NCBI RefSeq assembly: GCF_030053425.1
Contig: NZ_JASGBI010000001.1
Span: forward strand, 3,557,333 to 3,621,332
DNA: 64,000 bases
Source of the DNA: Lysobacter stagni
GTDB lineage: Bacteria > Pseudomonadota > Gammaproteobacteria > Xanthomonadales > Xanthomonadaceae
Direction: 5' to 3'
In this document: one piece after another, positions 1 to 10,755 of the stretch
Layout: every line of letters begins with the position of its first letter
Position numbering within the stretch: position 1 is the first letter of the stretch
Program-made: the position numbers and the translations under genes
Notes under the pieces: generated by a model
Seen by the model: the letters and a program-made list of their open reading frames with translations, nothing else
Told to the model about the DNA's origin: nothing
Database searches by the model: none

Positions 1-2
1 TC

Positions 3-554
3 CTTGCGGGCGATGCATTGCAGTCGCTCGCGTTCGAGGTGCTGGCGAACACGGGCGCCAGTGATTCCATCCGCGTCGAGCTGCTGCGCACGCTGGCCAT
101 CGCCTCCGGCGCCGCCGGCATGTGCGGCGGGCAGGCGCTGGACCTGGCGGCGACCGGCAACGGCACCTCGCTTTCCGTTTCGCAGCTGGAAACGCTGCAC
201 TCGCTCAAGACCGGGGCGCTCATCCGCGCGTCGGTGCGCATGGGCGCGCTCTGCGGTGGCGCTTCCCCGGACGATCTGGCCCGCCTCGATCGCTACGCGG
301 ACGCGCTGGGCCTGGCCTTCCAGGTGCGCGACGACCTGCTCGACATCGAAGGCGACAGCGCCACGCTCGGCAAGACCGCCGGCAAGGACGTGGCGCAGGA
401 CAAGGCCACCTTCCCCGCGTTGATCGGACGCGACGCCTCGCGCGCGCGCCTGGACGAACTGCGCGCCGCGATGGCGGATGCGCTGGCCCCGTTCGGCGCG
501 CGTGCCGACGGGCTGGCCGAGCTGGGCAGGATGGCGATCGAACGCGATCGCTGA
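3..554 (+). CDS. ispA: Polyprenyl (farnesyl/geranylgeranyl) diphosphate synthase, 3' part only
   Basis: This is the C-terminal part (about 183 residues) of a trans-isoprenyl diphosphate synthase; the start and the first aspartate-rich motif lie before the window. The enzyme condenses isopentenyl diphosphate with allylic diphosphates in the cytoplasm, supplying farnesyl diphosphate for undecaprenol and quinones. Visible family marks are KTGALIRASVRMGA, then FQVRDDLLDIEGD, which carries the second aspartate-rich motif (DDLLD), followed by GKTAGKD and DKATFPALIG. Chain-length specificity cannot be read because the first motif is missing, so ispA is the likeliest name but another short-chain synthase is possible. 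Translation stops at TGA 552-554. Confidence 0.9.
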   Translation, partial: LAGDALQSLAFEVLANTGASDSIRVELLRTLAIASGAAGMCGGQALDLAATGNGTSLSVSQLETLHSLKTGALIRASVRMGALCGGASPDDLARLDRYADALGLAFQVRDDLLDIEGDSATLGKTAGKDVAQDKATFPALIGRDASRARLDELRAAMADALAPFGARADGLAELGRMAIERDR

Positions 555-581
555 TCGCGCGGCAAGCGACGATCCGCCTTG

Positions 582-917
582 TCAGGAATACAGCCGGACG
601 CGAGCCTCGCTGCCCAGCAGAGGGCGCAGGGCCGGCAACATGCCGACCTGGCCTAGGTGTTCCAACAGACAGGTGGCGACGGCGTTCTCCGCATCGCCAC
701 CTCGCGCCACCTCGCCGTCGATCAAGCCGGCGAGACACCGAAGTTGCTGCACGGAAGGCTTCGCGCCCGACACGAACGGCAGGAACGACTGGTACACCGA
801 ATGAAGCGATTCACTCGGCCACGTCGCATCTTCCTGGTCCAGTTGCCATTCGGAACGGAACGCCGGGAATATCGCGCACAGACGCTCCACCAACTCTTGC
901 TGCGGTGAAGCGTCCAT
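582..917 (-). CDS. Small hypothetical protein, possibly DUF7674-like
   Basis: This encodes a 111-residue acidic soluble protein with no signal peptide or membrane segment. I chose the ATG at 917 (MDASPQQ) because the upstream ATG at 950 would run into the end of the DUF4870 gene. The pattern of an N-terminal amphipathic helix (ELVERLCAIFPAF), a tryptophan-rich turn and a C-terminal CLLEHLGQ followed by PLLG resembles small DUF7674-type proteins, some of which sit near toxin or immunity genes; this likeness is tentative. The gene lies 14 bp downstream of the DUF4870 gene on the same strand and may be cotranscribed with it. The function is unknown. Confidence 0.6.
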   Translation of the reverse strand: MDASPQQELVERLCAIFPAFRSEWQLDQEDATWPSESLHSVYQSFLPFVSGAKPSVQQLRCLAGLIDGEVARGGDAENAVATCLLEHLGQVGMLPALRPLLGSEARVRLYS

Positions 918-931
918 GGCCGATGGTCCGG

Positions 932-1375
932 CTACTTCACCAGCCGCCACGAGAACGGATAGCGGTACGCGATGCCGTCATTGGCCTTGATGGCCGCAAT
1001 GATGGTGAGCACCAGCCAGGCAATGCCGGTGATCAGGAAGCCCGGGACGGCGATGATGATGCCGACGAAGGTGAACACCAGCAGCCACAGCACCACCCAG
1101 ACGATCGCCACGGTGATATTGAAGTTCAGCGCTTCCTTGGCCTGGTCATCGACGAAGGGCATGCTTTCCTTCTTCACCAGCCAGATGATCAACGGCCCGA
1201 GGAACGTGCCCCAGCCACCGATGCCGGAGGTCAGGATCGCACCGAGGATGGCGGCCAGGTGCGCGAACATCGCCCACTGGCGTTCCTGCGCGGCGACGCC
1301 GCTTTGATGGTGATCCTGCGGCGGAGGCGGCGGTGGGGCTGCGGGCTGGCCCGGATCGACGGGGTTCTCGCTCAT
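932..1375 (-). CDS. DUF4870-domain inner-membrane protein
   Basis: This encodes a 147-residue protein starting at MSENPVD (1375). An earlier ATG at 1390 adds only five residues. A short proline-rich cytoplasmic N-terminus (seven consecutive prolines) is followed by a hydrophobic domain. That domain has one membrane segment near residues 42-62, the conserved QAKEALNFN stretch typical of DUF4870/Tic20-like proteins, and then two more hydrophobic helices. The C-terminus ends with YRYPFSWRLVK, also a usual ending of this family. Proteins of this type are small multi-pass membrane proteins of unknown function. It shares a strand with the preceding small hypothetical gene. Confidence 0.85.
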   Translation of the reverse strand: MSENPVDPGQPAAPPPPPPQDHHQSGVAAQERQWAMFAHLAAILGAILTSGIGGWGTFLGPLIIWLVKKESMPFVDDQAKEALNFNITVAIVWVVLWLLVFTFVGIIIAVPGFLITGIAWLVLTIIAAIKANDGIAYRYPFSWRLVK

Positions 1376-1452
1376 ACGGCAATGCTCCATGGAGGTCCAG
1401 GAGCACTTTCCGCCCGGCGCAATGACAGGTCAAGCGCGTGGCGCTGGCGCGG

Positions 1453-2838
1453 TCACTCGCCCGTCTCGCCCGCCACGGTCATGCGGCCGACCAGGATCGA
1501 ACCGGTCCGCACGTGCGAGCGTAGGTCCACGTCGCTGCCCACGGCTTCGATGGCGGAGAACATGGCCTTGAGGTTGCCCGCGACGGTGATGCCGTCGACC
1601 GGGTACTGGATCTGTCCGTTCTCCACCCAGAAGCCGGCGGCGCCGCGCGAATAGTCGCCGGTCACGGTGTTCACGCCCTGCCCCATCAGCTCGGTGACCA
1701 GCAGACCGCGGCCCATGCCCTGCAGCATGGCGTCGAAGTCGCCCGCGTTCGCCTCGACCTGCAGGTTGTGCACGCCGCCGGCGTTGGCAGTGGTCGCAAG
1801 GCCCAGCTTGCGCGCGGAATAGCTGCCCAGGATGTAGCGCTGCAACACGCCGCCCTTCACCAGCGGGGATTCGCGCGTGGCCACGCCTTCGGCATCGAAC
1901 GACGCGGAACGGAAACCGCGCGGCAGGAACGGATGCTCGTCGATCGCGAACCAGTCCGGGAACAGCTGCTGGCCGGCGGAGTCGACGAGGAAGCTGGCGC
2001 GGCGGTACAGCGCACCGCCCGAGACTGCGCCCAGCAGATGCCCCACCAGCGAACGCGCCATTTCCGAGGCGAACAGCACGGGGTATTCGCCCGTGGCGAT
2101 CTGCCGCGGCTCCAGTCGCGAGGCCGCACGCTGCGCGGCCTTGCGGCCGACCGTCGCGGCCGATTCCAGATCATCGGCCGACAGACCGAACGTGTACCAG
2201 CCGTCGCGCTGCATCGCATCGCCCTGGCCTGCGATCAACGCGCAGCTGAGGCTGTGCTGCGTGCTGCGCTCGCGCCCGACGAACCCGTGCGAGTTGGCGT
2301 ACACGCTGACGCTCTCGCCGGTGCCCACCGACGCGCCATCGGAATTGGCGATGCGCGAATCGGCTTCGCGACCGGCCTGTTCGCTGGCCAGCGCGAGGTC
2401 GATCGCGCGGTCGGCGTCGATCATCCACGGGTGCCATGAATCGAACTCGCGCAGGTCGGTGGCCATCAGATCGGCCTCGGCCAGGCCGGCGGCGGCGTCG
2501 TCCTCGGTGTGGCGCGCGATCGCGCAGGCCTGTTCGACCGTGGCGTCCAGGCTGTCTTCACGCAGGTCCGCGGTGCTGGCGCTGCCCTTGCGCTTGCCGA
2601 AGTACACCGTGACGGAGATGCCGCGGTCGCGCGTGGACTCAACGGTTTCCACCTCGCCCATGCGGACGTTGACGCTCAGGCCGGAATCCTCGGAGCACGA
2701 GACCTCCGCCTGGGTGGCTCCGCGGGCGCGGGCGCTCTCCAGCAGGCGCTGCGAGAGGTCGGCAAGGACGTCCAGGCGCGCCTGGCTGTCGCCGAGGGAG
2801 GCCGCGTAGGCCGGCAGCGGGGATGCGATCACGTTCAA
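1453..2838 (-). CDS. pmbA: Metalloprotease subunit PmbA (TldE)
   Basis: This is the 461-residue TldE/PmbA partner of the TldD-TldE heterodimeric protease, matching the usual length of about 450. In the family, TldE lacks the zinc-binding HExxxH motif and forms the substrate tunnel with TldD. Together they degrade flexible peptides, process modified peptides such as microcin B17, and affect CcdA antitoxin turnover. Visible family features are [18 protein letters not shown] in the N-terminal domain, and [13 protein letters not shown] and [12 protein letters not shown] near the C-terminus. It is divergent from yjgA, the same pairing as in Escherichia coli, and its partner tldD lies 865 bp away on the same strand, beyond yjgA. 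Confidence 0.95.
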   Translation of the reverse strand: MNVIASPLPAYAASLGDSQARLDVLADLSQRLLESARARGATQAEVSCSEDSGLSVNVRMGEVETVESTRDRGISVTVYFGKRKGSASTADLREDSLDATVEQACAIARHTEDDAAAGLAEADLMATDLREFDSWHPWMIDADRAIDLALASEQAGREADSRIANSDGASVGTGESVSVYANSHGFVGRERSTQHSLSCALIAGQGDAMQRDGWYTFGLSADDLESAATVGRKAAQRAASRLEPRQIATGEYPVLFASEMARSLVGHLLGAVSGGALYRRASFLVDSAGQQLFPDWFAIDEHPFLPRGFRSASFDAEGVATRESPLVKGGVLQRYILGSYSARKLGLATTANAGGVHNLQVEANAGDFDAMLQGMGRGLLVTELMGQGVNTVTGDYSRGAAGFWVENGQIQYPVDGITVAGNLKAMFSAIEAVGSDVDLRSHVRTGSILVGRMTVAGETGE

Positions 2839-2947
2839 TGGCTTATCCTTTCACTTGCGATCCCGCAGCCGCGGGACGGTATTTGACAGCGTAGGCGCTC
2901 CGGGCCCGGCCCCGCCGCGTGCGCGACGATCCATGGAACATCGAAGC

Positions 2948-3511
2948 ATGCGTGGCAGAGACGAAGAATCCGGCGAGTTTTTCAGCCCCAGCCGCAGCCA
3001 GAACCGGCGCGACGCGCTGGAGGTGCTGGCGCTCGGCGAGAAGCTGGTGGCGTTGACCGAGGCGCAGCTGGCGAAGCTGCCGATCCCCGATTCGCTGCTC
3101 CCGCACATCCGCGATTGCAGGCGCATCACCGCGCACATCGCGCACAAGCGCCAGCTGGCGTACCTGGCCAAGCAGATGCGCCGCGAGGACGACGACGTGC
3201 TCGACGCGATCCGCGACGCGCTCGACGAGGACGGCGAAGCGGCGCGGCGCGAGGTCGCGGCGATGCATCGCGTCGAAGCGTGGCGTGAACGCCTGCTCGC
3301 CGACGGCGACGCCGCGCTGGCGCAGCTGCTCGACGAATACCCTACGGCCGACCGCCAGCACCTGCGCGCCCTGGTGCGCGGCGCGGTGGACGAGCGCAAC
3401 AAGAACAAGCCGCCGCGGCAGTTCCGCGAGCTGTACCGCGAACTGCGCGAGTTGATCGTGGGTGGAAGCGCGGGCACTGACGAGGAAGACGCGGACAACG
3501 TCGAGGATTGA
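2948..3511 (+). CDS. yjgA: Ribosome biogenesis factor YjgA/DarP (DUF615)
   Basis: This encodes a 187-residue highly charged helical protein of the DUF615 family. In E. coli YjgA (DarP) associates with late 50S assembly intermediates. I place the start at ATG 2948 (MRGRDEES) because family homology begins there; ATG 2933 is an alternative. Recognisable stretches are [35 protein letters not shown] and [17 protein letters not shown] residues (here [16 protein letters not shown]), all conserved in the family. The C-terminus is acidic. The gene is divergent from pmbA with a 109-bp gap between starts that must hold both promoters. Confidence 0.93.
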   Translation: MRGRDEESGEFFSPSRSQNRRDALEVLALGEKLVALTEAQLAKLPIPDSLLPHIRDCRRITAHIAHKRQLAYLAKQMRREDDDVLDAIRDALDEDGEAARREVAAMHRVEAWRERLLADGDAALAQLLDEYPTADRQHLRALVRGAVDERNKNKPPRQFRELYRELRELIVGGSAGTDEEDADNVED

Positions 3512-3537
3512 GGGCGATACGGCGCCATCGCTCTTGA

Positions 3538-3664
3538 CCGTTCGCCCTGAGCGTAGCGGCGAAGCCGCGAAGTCGAAGGGGTGAAAGACCCGGAACATCG
3601 CCGCGGCGACATCGCTCCTCCGTTCTTCCTTCGACTTCGCTGCGCTGTTCTCAGGACGAACGGT
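3538..3664. repeat. Intergenic inverted repeat (palindromic family A)
   Basis: Positions 3538-3580 and 3628-3664 are imperfect inverted copies of each other: one arm reads CGTTCGCCCTGAG...CGAAGTCGAAGG and the other CCTTCGACTTCG...CTCAGGACGAACGG. About 47 bp separate them. They sit between the 3' ends of the convergent genes yjgA and tldD. The arrangement is typical of dispersed intergenic palindromes in xanthomonads. No other copy of this particular family was seen in the window. Confidence 0.7.
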
Positions 3665-3702
3665 GAAAGTCATCATGGTGCCCGCGCGACGAAGCGCGCC
3701 GC

Positions 3703-5145
3703 TCACGCCTGCGTACCGCCCACCGTCAGCTGGTCGATCAGCAGCGACGGCTGGCCGACGCCCACCGGGACGCTCTGGCCATCCTTGCCGCACACACCGA
3801 CGCCTTCGTCCAGCGCGAGGTCGTGGCCGATCATCTTCACGCGCTGCATCGTCTCGGGGCCGTTTCCGATCAGCGTGGCACCCTTCACCGGCGCGGTGAT
3901 CTTTCCGTCCTCGATCAGATACGCCTCGGTCGCGGAGAACACGTACTTGCCGCTGGTGATGTCGACCTGGCCGCCGCCGAAGTTGACCGCGTACAGGCCC
4001 TTCTTCACCGAGCGGATCATCTCTTCCGGATCGTGCTGGCCGGCGAGCATGTAGGTGTTGGTCATGCGCGGCATCGGCAGGTGCGCGAACGATTCACGAC
4101 GACCGTTGCCGGTGGGCGCCATGCCCATCAGGCGCGCGTTGAGCGTGTCCTGCATGTAGCCCACCAGCATGCCATCCTCGATCAGCGTGGTGCAGTGGGT
4201 GGGTGTGCCTTCGTCGTCGACGTTGAGCGAACCGCGACGTCCGGCCAGCGTGCCGTCGTCGACGATGGTCACGCCCGGCGAAGCCACGCGCTGGCCGATG
4301 CGGCCGGCGTAGGTGGATGTGCCCTTGCGGTTGAAGTCGCCTTCCAGGCCATGGCCCACCGCTTCGTGCAGCAGCACGCCCGGCCAGCCGCTGCCCAGCA
4401 CCACCGGCATCACGCCGGCCGGTGCGTCGATGGCTTCCAGGTTCACCAGCGCCTGGCGCAGTGCTTCGCGCGCCAGTCTTTCCGGCTTGTCGCCGTCGAG
4501 CAGTTCGGCGTAGCTGTAGCGCCCACCGCCGCCGGCGTAGCCGCTCTCGCGGCGACCGTTCTGCTCGACGATGACCTGCACGTTCAGACGCACCAGCGGA
4601 CGCACGTCGGCGGCAAGCACACCGTCGGTGCGCGCCACCAGCACGGTGTCCACGCCACCGGACAGGCTCACCATCACCTGCTGCACGCGCGGATCGGCCG
4701 CGCGCAGCAGCTTGTCGATGCGGCGCAGCGCTTCGACCTTGGCTTCGTTGGCGTAACCGTCGATGGGGTCTTCGGGCGCATAGAGCTCGCGGCCGCCGTT
4801 GCGCACCAGTGCGTGCGCGGGGTGCACGGAACCATCGCGCGCGATCGCACGCGCCGACTTCGAGGCCGACAGCAGCGCCTGCGTGTTGATCTCGTCCGAA
4901 TAGGCGAAGCCCGTCTTCTCGCCGCTGATCGCGCGCACGCCCACGCCCTGCTCGATGGAATGCGCACCGTCCTTGACGATGCCGTCCTCCACCGTCCAGC
5001 TCTCGCGGCGCGAATGCTGGAAATACAGGTCGCCGAAATCGACGCCGGGGCCCATCAGGGTGCCGAACGTGCGCTCAAGGCCACCCGCGTCCAGGCCGGC
5101 GGGCAGCAGGAGGCGGGTTTCGGCGATCTGGATGGGCAGGGTCAT
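3703..5145 (-). CDS. tldD: Metalloprotease subunit TldD
   Basis: This is the 480-residue zinc-bearing subunit of the TldD-TldE protease. The catalytic HExxxH motif is visible as [13 protein letters not shown], roughly in the middle of the protein. The N-terminal domain has the [10 protein letters not shown] and [22 protein letters not shown] patterns of the family, and the C-terminus has the conserved [17 protein letters not shown]. Substrates in E. coli are unfolded or heterocycle-containing peptides. The gene is the last of the maf-rng-yhdP-tldD series on the minus strand, an order conserved in many gammaproteobacteria. Its start is 165 bp downstream of the yhdP stop, so a separate promoter is possible. 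Confidence 0.96.
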   Translation of the reverse strand: MTLPIQIAETRLLLPAGLDAGGLERTFGTLMGPGVDFGDLYFQHSRRESWTVEDGIVKDGAHSIEQGVGVRAISGEKTGFAYSDEINTQALLSASKSARAIARDGSVHPAHALVRNGGRELYAPEDPIDGYANEAKVEALRRIDKLLRAADPRVQQVMVSLSGGVDTVLVARTDGVLAADVRPLVRLNVQVIVEQNGRRESGYAGGGGRYSYAELLDGDKPERLAREALRQALVNLEAIDAPAGVMPVVLGSGWPGVLLHEAVGHGLEGDFNRKGTSTYAGRIGQRVASPGVTIVDDGTLAGRRGSLNVDDEGTPTHCTTLIEDGMLVGYMQDTLNARLMGMAPTGNGRRESFAHLPMPRMTNTYMLAGQHDPEEMIRSVKKGLYAVNFGGGQVDITSGKYVFSATEAYLIEDGKITAPVKGATLIGNGPETMQRVKMIGHDLALDEGVGVCGKDGQSVPVGVGQPSLLIDQLTVGGTQA

Positions 5146-5310
5146 TCGCGGGGTGCTCTCGGGAAAGGGTCGGTGCCGCGCCGGTGGGGCCGGCGGGCGG
5201 ACGTCCCATGCGGGACGGACGGCAAGTGGCCGTCATCGTGCATGAGATGGTGGCACAAGCGGCGAATCCAACCGGTGAGCGCGGGCCCGCGCCACCGATG
5301 CGCGCGCCGT

Positions 5311-8300
5311 TCAGCCCGACGGCGGTGAGGCCTCGGCCTCGGCGCGTCCCTGCTCGCTGCCCACCACCTCGACCTTGGGCTCCTTCCACGGTCCTGTGAC
5401 GCGGTAGGTGCGGGAGGTCATCTGCCCCAGCGGGCGCTGCAGCACGGCGTTGGCCGCCGCGCCGATGGCCGCGCCGACCGGACCGCCGGCGATGGCCCCG
5501 GCCACGGTCAGCAGGTTGCCGGCCTTGGGGCGCACTTCGATGGTCTGGTCGAAGCTCTGCGCGCGCAGGTTGGCGCTGCCGCGTATGGCAATCGATGCGG
5601 CCGGGCCGTCGATCATCATGTCGTCGCTGTGCGCGGTGCCGTTGGCGAAGCGCACCGTTCCTCCGGCTTCGTTGAAGGCGAAGCCCTTGGAGAAGAAATC
5701 ACGGAAGTCCAGCATCAGGCGGCGCGGCAACTGGGCCAGGCTGAGCAGGCCCAGCACGCGACCGGCGCCGGGCTCGACTTCGAGCAGCCGGCCGTCGCGG
5801 ATCTTCGCCTCCAGACTGCCATCCAGCGTGGCCAGGTTGAACGCGGCCGGGCTCCCGGCCCACGCCGCGTCGAAATGCATCGTGCCGTTGCCGCCGGCCA
5901 GCTGCTGACCCATGCCGAAGCCCGACAGCATCTGCCCCAGGTCCTGGCTTTCGATGCGTACGTCCAGCGCCGTGCGTGCGACGTTGCCGCGCCCGGTCCA
6001 GTCGCCGGTCACGTCGATGTTCTGCTTGGGCGCGCGCATCTGCACCTGCGCGATGCGCATGCCGGTCGCGGTCGGCTGCGTGCGCAGCTTCGCTTCGCCC
6101 AGGTGCGCGTCGGACACGCGCAGGTCGGCGATGTCGATGGTGAGCGGCGGAATCTTCGCCGGATTGAACGGATCCTCCGCTGGCGCCACGGGTGCGGCGG
6201 CATCGGTTGCGGCTGACGCTGCAGCCCGCTTGGGCGCGCGCCAGTACATGCGGTCGAAGCGGCCGGCGATGGCCGCGCCTTCGGCCGCGGGAATGAGCAC
6301 CGCGCCCTGCAGCGCCGCACCTTCGGCCTGCACCGCGGTCGCGCCCTGCGGCGCGGGCACCACCACCAGGTGCGTGTCGGGAAACACGCCGCCCAGCAGA
6401 TTCAGGCGCTGCGCGGTGACATCGATGCGTTGCAGTGTCAGGCCATTGCCGCCGTCGCCGTGCAACAGCCCGATCCAGTCGATCGCGTCCAGGCTGGCGG
6501 CACGCCCGGTCGCGACCAGCCCACGCGCGGGCGGCACGTCATCGACATGATTGCTGCCCAGCGCCAGGCGGATGCCCGTCCGGCTCGCACCCATCGAGTC
6601 GGTGGTGCTGCGTGCGCGCACCGCGATCACGCTGCCCAGGTTCACGCGCACATCGCCACTACCCATCGGCAACGGCGTTTCCACCGACGTGGCCAGCGCG
6701 TCGCCAGCAGCCTTGCGCAGCGGCGCAGGTAGATCCAGCGCGGTGCCGACCAGATTGGTCTGCAACTGCAGCAGCGTCGGCGCGGTCTTGCCGGGCGCGG
6801 CCTTGGGAATGGCGATCCCCACCGTCCACGCCGAACGCCCGCTCACGTGCGGCTTCAGCCACGCCAGCTCCGGTGCCCGATCCAGCAGTTCGGGCGCCGA
6901 CATCTGCGCGTCGAGTCCGGCTTCGAACACGTTGCCCTTGTCGCGCACGTAAGCCTCGCCCGCGCGCAGCGACAGCGAGCCCGGCTGTCCTTCGTGCCGC
7001 ACCTTGAGGTTGTCGGCACGGAACCCGCCGCGACCGTATTCCGCACGGCCATTGACCTGGTCGAACGCCAGCTTCCAGCGCGGATCGGCCAGCTTGGCGT
7101 CCTTGAGTTCGACGGTGCCGTCGATCGACGTCGTCGCCCCCGTATGCAGCGGCATGTTCATGGCGAAACCGACCTTGGCCGGCCCGCTCGCGCTGATGCT
7201 CCGGAGCGTGTCGCCGTGTTCCTTCTGCAGCGGACTCTCGCGCAGCAGCTGCACCAGTTGCTGCGCGTCCGCAACGCCCTGCGCCTGCACGGTGAGCGCA
7301 CCGTCGCGGTAGTGATCGATCGCCGCGTGCACCTGCTGGACGCCGACGCCCGCCAGGCGCCCCTGCCCGTCCACGGTGAATCCGTCCGCGATGAAGGCGA
7401 CGTTGGCGTTGAGCCCTTCCATCGCCGGCCAGTCGGGCTGGAACTTGACGGAAGCGTTGTCCAGACGCGCGCGCGCTTCGAACAGGCCGTTGCGATCGCG
7501 GAAAGGCCAGTCGTCCAGGTCGCCGGACACGACCGCGTGACCGTCGAGGAGGCGACCGCCGACCAATGCGTTGTCGAGCCATTCGACCACGCGAGGCGGC
7601 ATGAGGTGACGGATCCAGAAGCCCTTTGCGGCCGGCACCTGGGTTTCGTCGATGTCGGCGGCGATGTCGATCCACGGACGCGTGCCGTCGCCCTGCCACC
7701 ACAGACCGCCACGCGCACGCACACCGAAGTTCTCGCCCTTCACGTGCAGGTCCGAGGTGCCCACGCGCCAGCCGGCACCCTCGCGCCAGCCGCCGACCGA
7801 ACCGTGCAGCGACACCGCGTGCGTCACGCCAAAGCCGCTGGGCCAGTCGAAACGCATGGGCGAGGACGGATCGAGCTGCAGCATGAAGCCGTCCGCGTCG
7901 CCGTCGAATTCGCCTGCCAGGCCATTGAGGCCGGGTGCGTTGCCGACGGCGCCGAATCCGAACGAGGCGATGCGGGCATGCGCGCGCATCGCACCGCCGC
8001 GCACGCCGGCGACTTCGATGCGCTGCAGCGATGCCTGCGGCCGTGTGTTCTGCAACCACACCCGCAGACCCGGCGCGAGACGGTCGCTCAACGCCGCTGC
8101 GGCCAGCAGCGGACCGGCATCGATGCGGTCGGCCAGCAGCGCGAAGCGCTCGCCGCCCGCCACGGCCAGTCCGTCGAGTTTCTGCGGCAGGCCGGTGCTG
8201 TCGATGCGCAGCTTCGGCGCGTCCGCACGCCAGCCGCCATCGATGATCTGCCAGCGCGCGAGCGCCTCCACGCGCGAGAACGCGACGCGCGGCACCGCAC

Positions 8301-9165
8301 CGCTCTCAAGCGCGGCACCGCGCAGACCGACGCGCTCGAGCGCGACGTCGGCCAGCACGCGGGTGATGCGATGGCCGCGCAGGTCGGCCCAGGCTTCGGC
8401 GCGTCCCTGTCCGGACTCGCTGCCGATGCCGGCGATCTGCAGCAGCGGCGACCACGCGGCCAGGTCGGCGCGACGCGCGCCCACGTAAGCGCGGCCGTCG
8501 CCCTGCTTGCGGTCGAAATCGAGCACCGCATACAACGGCGACGAGGCCGCGCCCGGTACGCCGTCGCTGGGCCAGGCGCGCACACCGGCGCGCACGCGCG
8601 GGCCATCCACGCGCAGGCGCATGTCGATGCGTGGAATGCGCGCGTCCAGACCGAACGCCGGCGCGATGACGCGCAGCTTGCCGCCGATCACCTGCAACTC
8701 GCCCAGACCCTCCAGCGCGGACAGCGGATCGCGCTGCGCGGGTTGCTCCTGGCCCGGCAGGCCCCGTACTTTCCAGCGGCCGTCGTCGGCACGTTCGAGC
8801 GTGAGATCCAGATCGCGCAGGCGCAGTTCGGAGAACGCATGGCCCGGCAACAGGCCCGCGTAGACGGCCACCAGCATCTCCGCGTCGCCCACGGTGAATG
8901 CCTGGTTTCCCGCGCCCACGCGCAGGTTGTCCAGACGCAGCAGCGGGCCGCGTCGCGTCCACGCCGTCTCGACACGATCGAACGTCACAGGCCGGCCGGC
9001 GCGCTCGCTCAACCATGCCGCGATGCGCTGCGGATTGCTCTCGGCCAGCGGCAATACCTGGCTGGCCAACGCCAGCAGCAGCGCGACCAGCACCAGCGAA
9101 AGTGCGATGGCGTAGGCCACCCCGCGACGGGCCAGGCGCATGCGGCGGCGCAGCGGCGTTGGCAT
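5311..9165 (-). CDS. yhdP: AsmA-like inter-membrane lipid transport protein YhdP
   Basis: This encodes a 1284-residue protein with one N-terminal membrane anchor (about residues 15-40, RRGVAYAIALSLVLVALLL) and a very long periplasmic part built of beta-rich AsmA/DUF3971-type repeats. The E. coli homologue is about 1266 residues. YhdP, with TamB and YdbH, is proposed to form a hydrophobic-groove bridge carrying phospholipids from inner to outer membrane. The final third has the recognisable LDVRIESQDLGQMLSGFG and the C-terminal GAIAGGPVGAAIGAAANAVLQRPLG, typical of this family. It lies between rng and tldD, its usual place. A 145-residue-scale alanine/proline linker (AASAATDAAAPVAPAEDP) is the only low-complexity stretch. 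Confidence 0.94.
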   Translation of the reverse strand: MPTPLRRRMRLARRGVAYAIALSLVLVALLLALASQVLPLAESNPQRIAAWLSERAGRPVTFDRVETAWTRRGPLLRLDNLRVGAGNQAFTVGDAEMLVAVYAGLLPGHAFSELRLRDLDLTLERADDGRWKVRGLPGQEQPAQRDPLSALEGLGELQVIGGKLRVIAPAFGLDARIPRIDMRLRVDGPRVRAGVRAWPSDGVPGAASSPLYAVLDFDRKQGDGRAYVGARRADLAAWSPLLQIAGIGSESGQGRAEAWADLRGHRITRVLADVALERVGLRGAALESGAVPRVAFSRVEALARWQIIDGGWRADAPKLRIDSTGLPQKLDGLAVAGGERFALLADRIDAGPLLAAAALSDRLAPGLRVWLQNTRPQASLQRIEVAGVRGGAMRAHARIASFGFGAVGNAPGLNGLAGEFDGDADGFMLQLDPSSPMRFDWPSGFGVTHAVSLHGSVGGWREGAGWRVGTSDLHVKGENFGVRARGGLWWQGDGTRPWIDIAADIDETQVPAAKGFWIRHLMPPRVVEWLDNALVGGRLLDGHAVVSGDLDDWPFRDRNGLFEARARLDNASVKFQPDWPAMEGLNANVAFIADGFTVDGQGRLAGVGVQQVHAAIDHYRDGALTVQAQGVADAQQLVQLLRESPLQKEHGDTLRSISASGPAKVGFAMNMPLHTGATTSIDGTVELKDAKLADPRWKLAFDQVNGRAEYGRGGFRADNLKVRHEGQPGSLSLRAGEAYVRDKGNVFEAGLDAQMSAPELLDRAPELAWLKPHVSGRSAWTVGIAIPKAAPGKTAPTLLQLQTNLVGTALDLPAPLRKAAGDALATSVETPLPMGSGDVRVNLGSVIAVRARSTTDSMGASRTGIRLALGSNHVDDVPPARGLVATGRAASLDAIDWIGLLHGDGGNGLTLQRIDVTAQRLNLLGGVFPDTHLVVVPAPQGATAVQAEGAALQGAVLIPAAEGAAIAGRFDRMYWRAPKRAAASAATDAAAPVAPAEDPFNPAKIPPLTIDIADLRVSDAHLGEAKLRTQPTATGMRIAQVQMRAPKQNIDVTGDWTGRGNVARTALDVRIESQDLGQMLSGFGMGQQLAGGNGTMHFDAAWAGSPAAFNLATLDGSLEAKIRDGRLLEVEPGAGRVLGLLSLAQLPRRLMLDFRDFFSKGFAFNEAGGTVRFANGTAHSDDMMIDGPAASIAIRGSANLRAQSFDQTIEVRPKAGNLLTVAGAIAGGPVGAAIGAAANAVLQRPLGQMTSRTYRVTGPWKEPKVEVVGSEQGRAEAEASPPSG

Positions 9166-9261
9166 CAGCGCGCTCCGCCGGTGATCAGAACTTGGCTACG
9201 CGAACGCGCGCAAACCATCTCGCGCTTGCGGATCACGAAGCCCGGATTTCGGATCACGGCT

Positions 9262-10755
9262 TTACAGCAGAACGACATCGAACTGCTCCTGCGCGTACTG
9301 GTCGTCCGCCTGGAAGCGGATCGACTTGCCCAGGAATTCCTCCAGCTCCGCCACGGCCGCCGACTCTTCATCGGTGATGCGCGCGACGACCTTCGACGAG
9401 GCGATCACCATCAACCGCTGCGCGTCGAACTGACGCACCTGCCGGACGATGTCGCGGAAAATCTCGTACGTCACCGTTTCCGGTGTCTTCAACGTGCCGC
9501 GCCCGCCGCATTCGTGACACGGCTCGCTGAGCTGGCGCTCCAGGCTTTCGGTGGTGCGCTTGCGCGTCATCTCCACCAGGCCCAGCGGCGAGAACTCGTA
9601 CACCGTGGTCTTGGCGTGGTCGCGCGCGAGCGACTTCTCCAGCTGCCGCAGCACCTGGCGCTTGTGCTCGGCATCGGTCATGTCGATGAAGTCGATGATG
9701 ATGATGCCGCCCAGGTTGCGCAGGCGCAGCTGGCGCGCCACCGACTGCGCCGCTTCGAGGTTGGTGCGGTACACCGTCTCCTCGAGGTTGCGCTGGCCGA
9801 GGAACGAGCCGGTGTTGATGTCCACCGTCGTCATCGCTTCGGTCTGGTCGATGACCAGGTAGCCGCCGGACTTGAGCGGCACTTCCTTGTCCAGCGCGCG
9901 CTGGATCTCATCCTCGACGCCATACAGGTCGAAAATGGGGCGCGCGCCGGTGTAGTGCTCGATCTTCTCGTCCAGGCCGGGCATGTACTGCGCCGCGAAC
10001 ACGCGCAGGCGCTCGCAGGTCTCGCGCGAGTCCACGCGCACCTTCTCCACGTCCTTGCGCATGAGGTCGCGCACGGCGCGCATGGGCAGGTTGAGATCCT
10101 CGTACACGCGCTCGCCGACGCGCGCGCTGCGTGCACGCTCCTCGATCAGCCCCCACACGCGGCCCAGGTACGCCACGTCCTCGCCCAGTTGTTCTTCCGG
10201 CTGGCCTTCGGCGTTGGTGCGCACGATGTAGCCGTGGCCATCGCCGGCGGGAGCGAAGGACGTGATGTGGTTCTTCAGGCGGGCGCGCTCGGCTTCGTCC
10301 TCGATGCGCGCCGACACCCCCACCACGCGCGTGCGCGGCAGCAGCACCAGGTAGCGCGAAGGGATGCTCAGCTGCGTGGTCAGGCGCGCGCCCTTGCTGC
10401 CGATCGGGTCCTTGACCACCTGCACGATGATCTCCTGGCCTTCGCGCAGGAGTTCGGCGATGGGGCGCGTCGGCGTGGGCGGCAGCGGGGCCTCCTCGCC
10501 TTCGCTCTCGCCCTCGGCCACGGGCGTGGGCTTGACGATGTCGGCCGCATGCAGGAACGCGGCGCGCTCCAGGCCGATCTCGACGAAGGCCGCCTGCATG
10601 CCGGGCATCACCCGCTGCACCTTGCCCTTGTAGATGTTGCCCACCACGCCGCGACGCCAGCCGCGTTCGATGTGCAGTTCCTGCAGCATGCCGTTCTCGA
10701 CGACGGCGACGCGGGTCTCGCGCGGGGTGACGTTTACAAGGATCTCTTCGCTCAC
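9262..10755 (-). CDS. rng: Ribonuclease G
   Basis: This is the 497-residue endoribonuclease of the RNase E/G family, which trims the 5' end of 16S rRNA and takes part in mRNA turnover. Seen in order: an N-terminal S1 RNA-binding domain ([21 protein letters not shown], about residues 38-60) with an acidic insertion (EGESEGEEA), the 5'-sensor/RNase H-like region, the catalytic magnesium-binding aspartates in [10 protein letters not shown] and [10 protein letters not shown], and the zinc-link cysteines in CHECGGRGT. It overlaps the maf stop by 4 bp (10752-10755), so the two are translationally coupled. A 96-bp gap separates it from yhdP downstream. Confidence 0.97.
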   Translation of the reverse strand: MSEEILVNVTPRETRVAVVENGMLQELHIERGWRRGVVGNIYKGKVQRVMPGMQAAFVEIGLERAAFLHAADIVKPTPVAEGESEGEEAPLPPTPTRPIAELLREGQEIIVQVVKDPIGSKGARLTTQLSIPSRYLVLLPRTRVVGVSARIEDEAERARLKNHITSFAPAGDGHGYIVRTNAEGQPEEQLGEDVAYLGRVWGLIEERARSARVGERVYEDLNLPMRAVRDLMRKDVEKVRVDSRETCERLRVFAAQYMPGLDEKIEHYTGARPIFDLYGVEDEIQRALDKEVPLKSGGYLVIDQTEAMTTVDINTGSFLGQRNLEETVYRTNLEAAQSVARQLRLRNLGGIIIIDFIDMTDAEHKRQVLRQLEKSLARDHAKTTVYEFSPLGLVEMTRKRTTESLERQLSEPCHECGGRGTLKTPETVTYEIFRDIVRQVRQFDAQRLMVIASSKVVARITDEESAAVAELEEFLGKSIRFQADDQYAQEQFDVVLL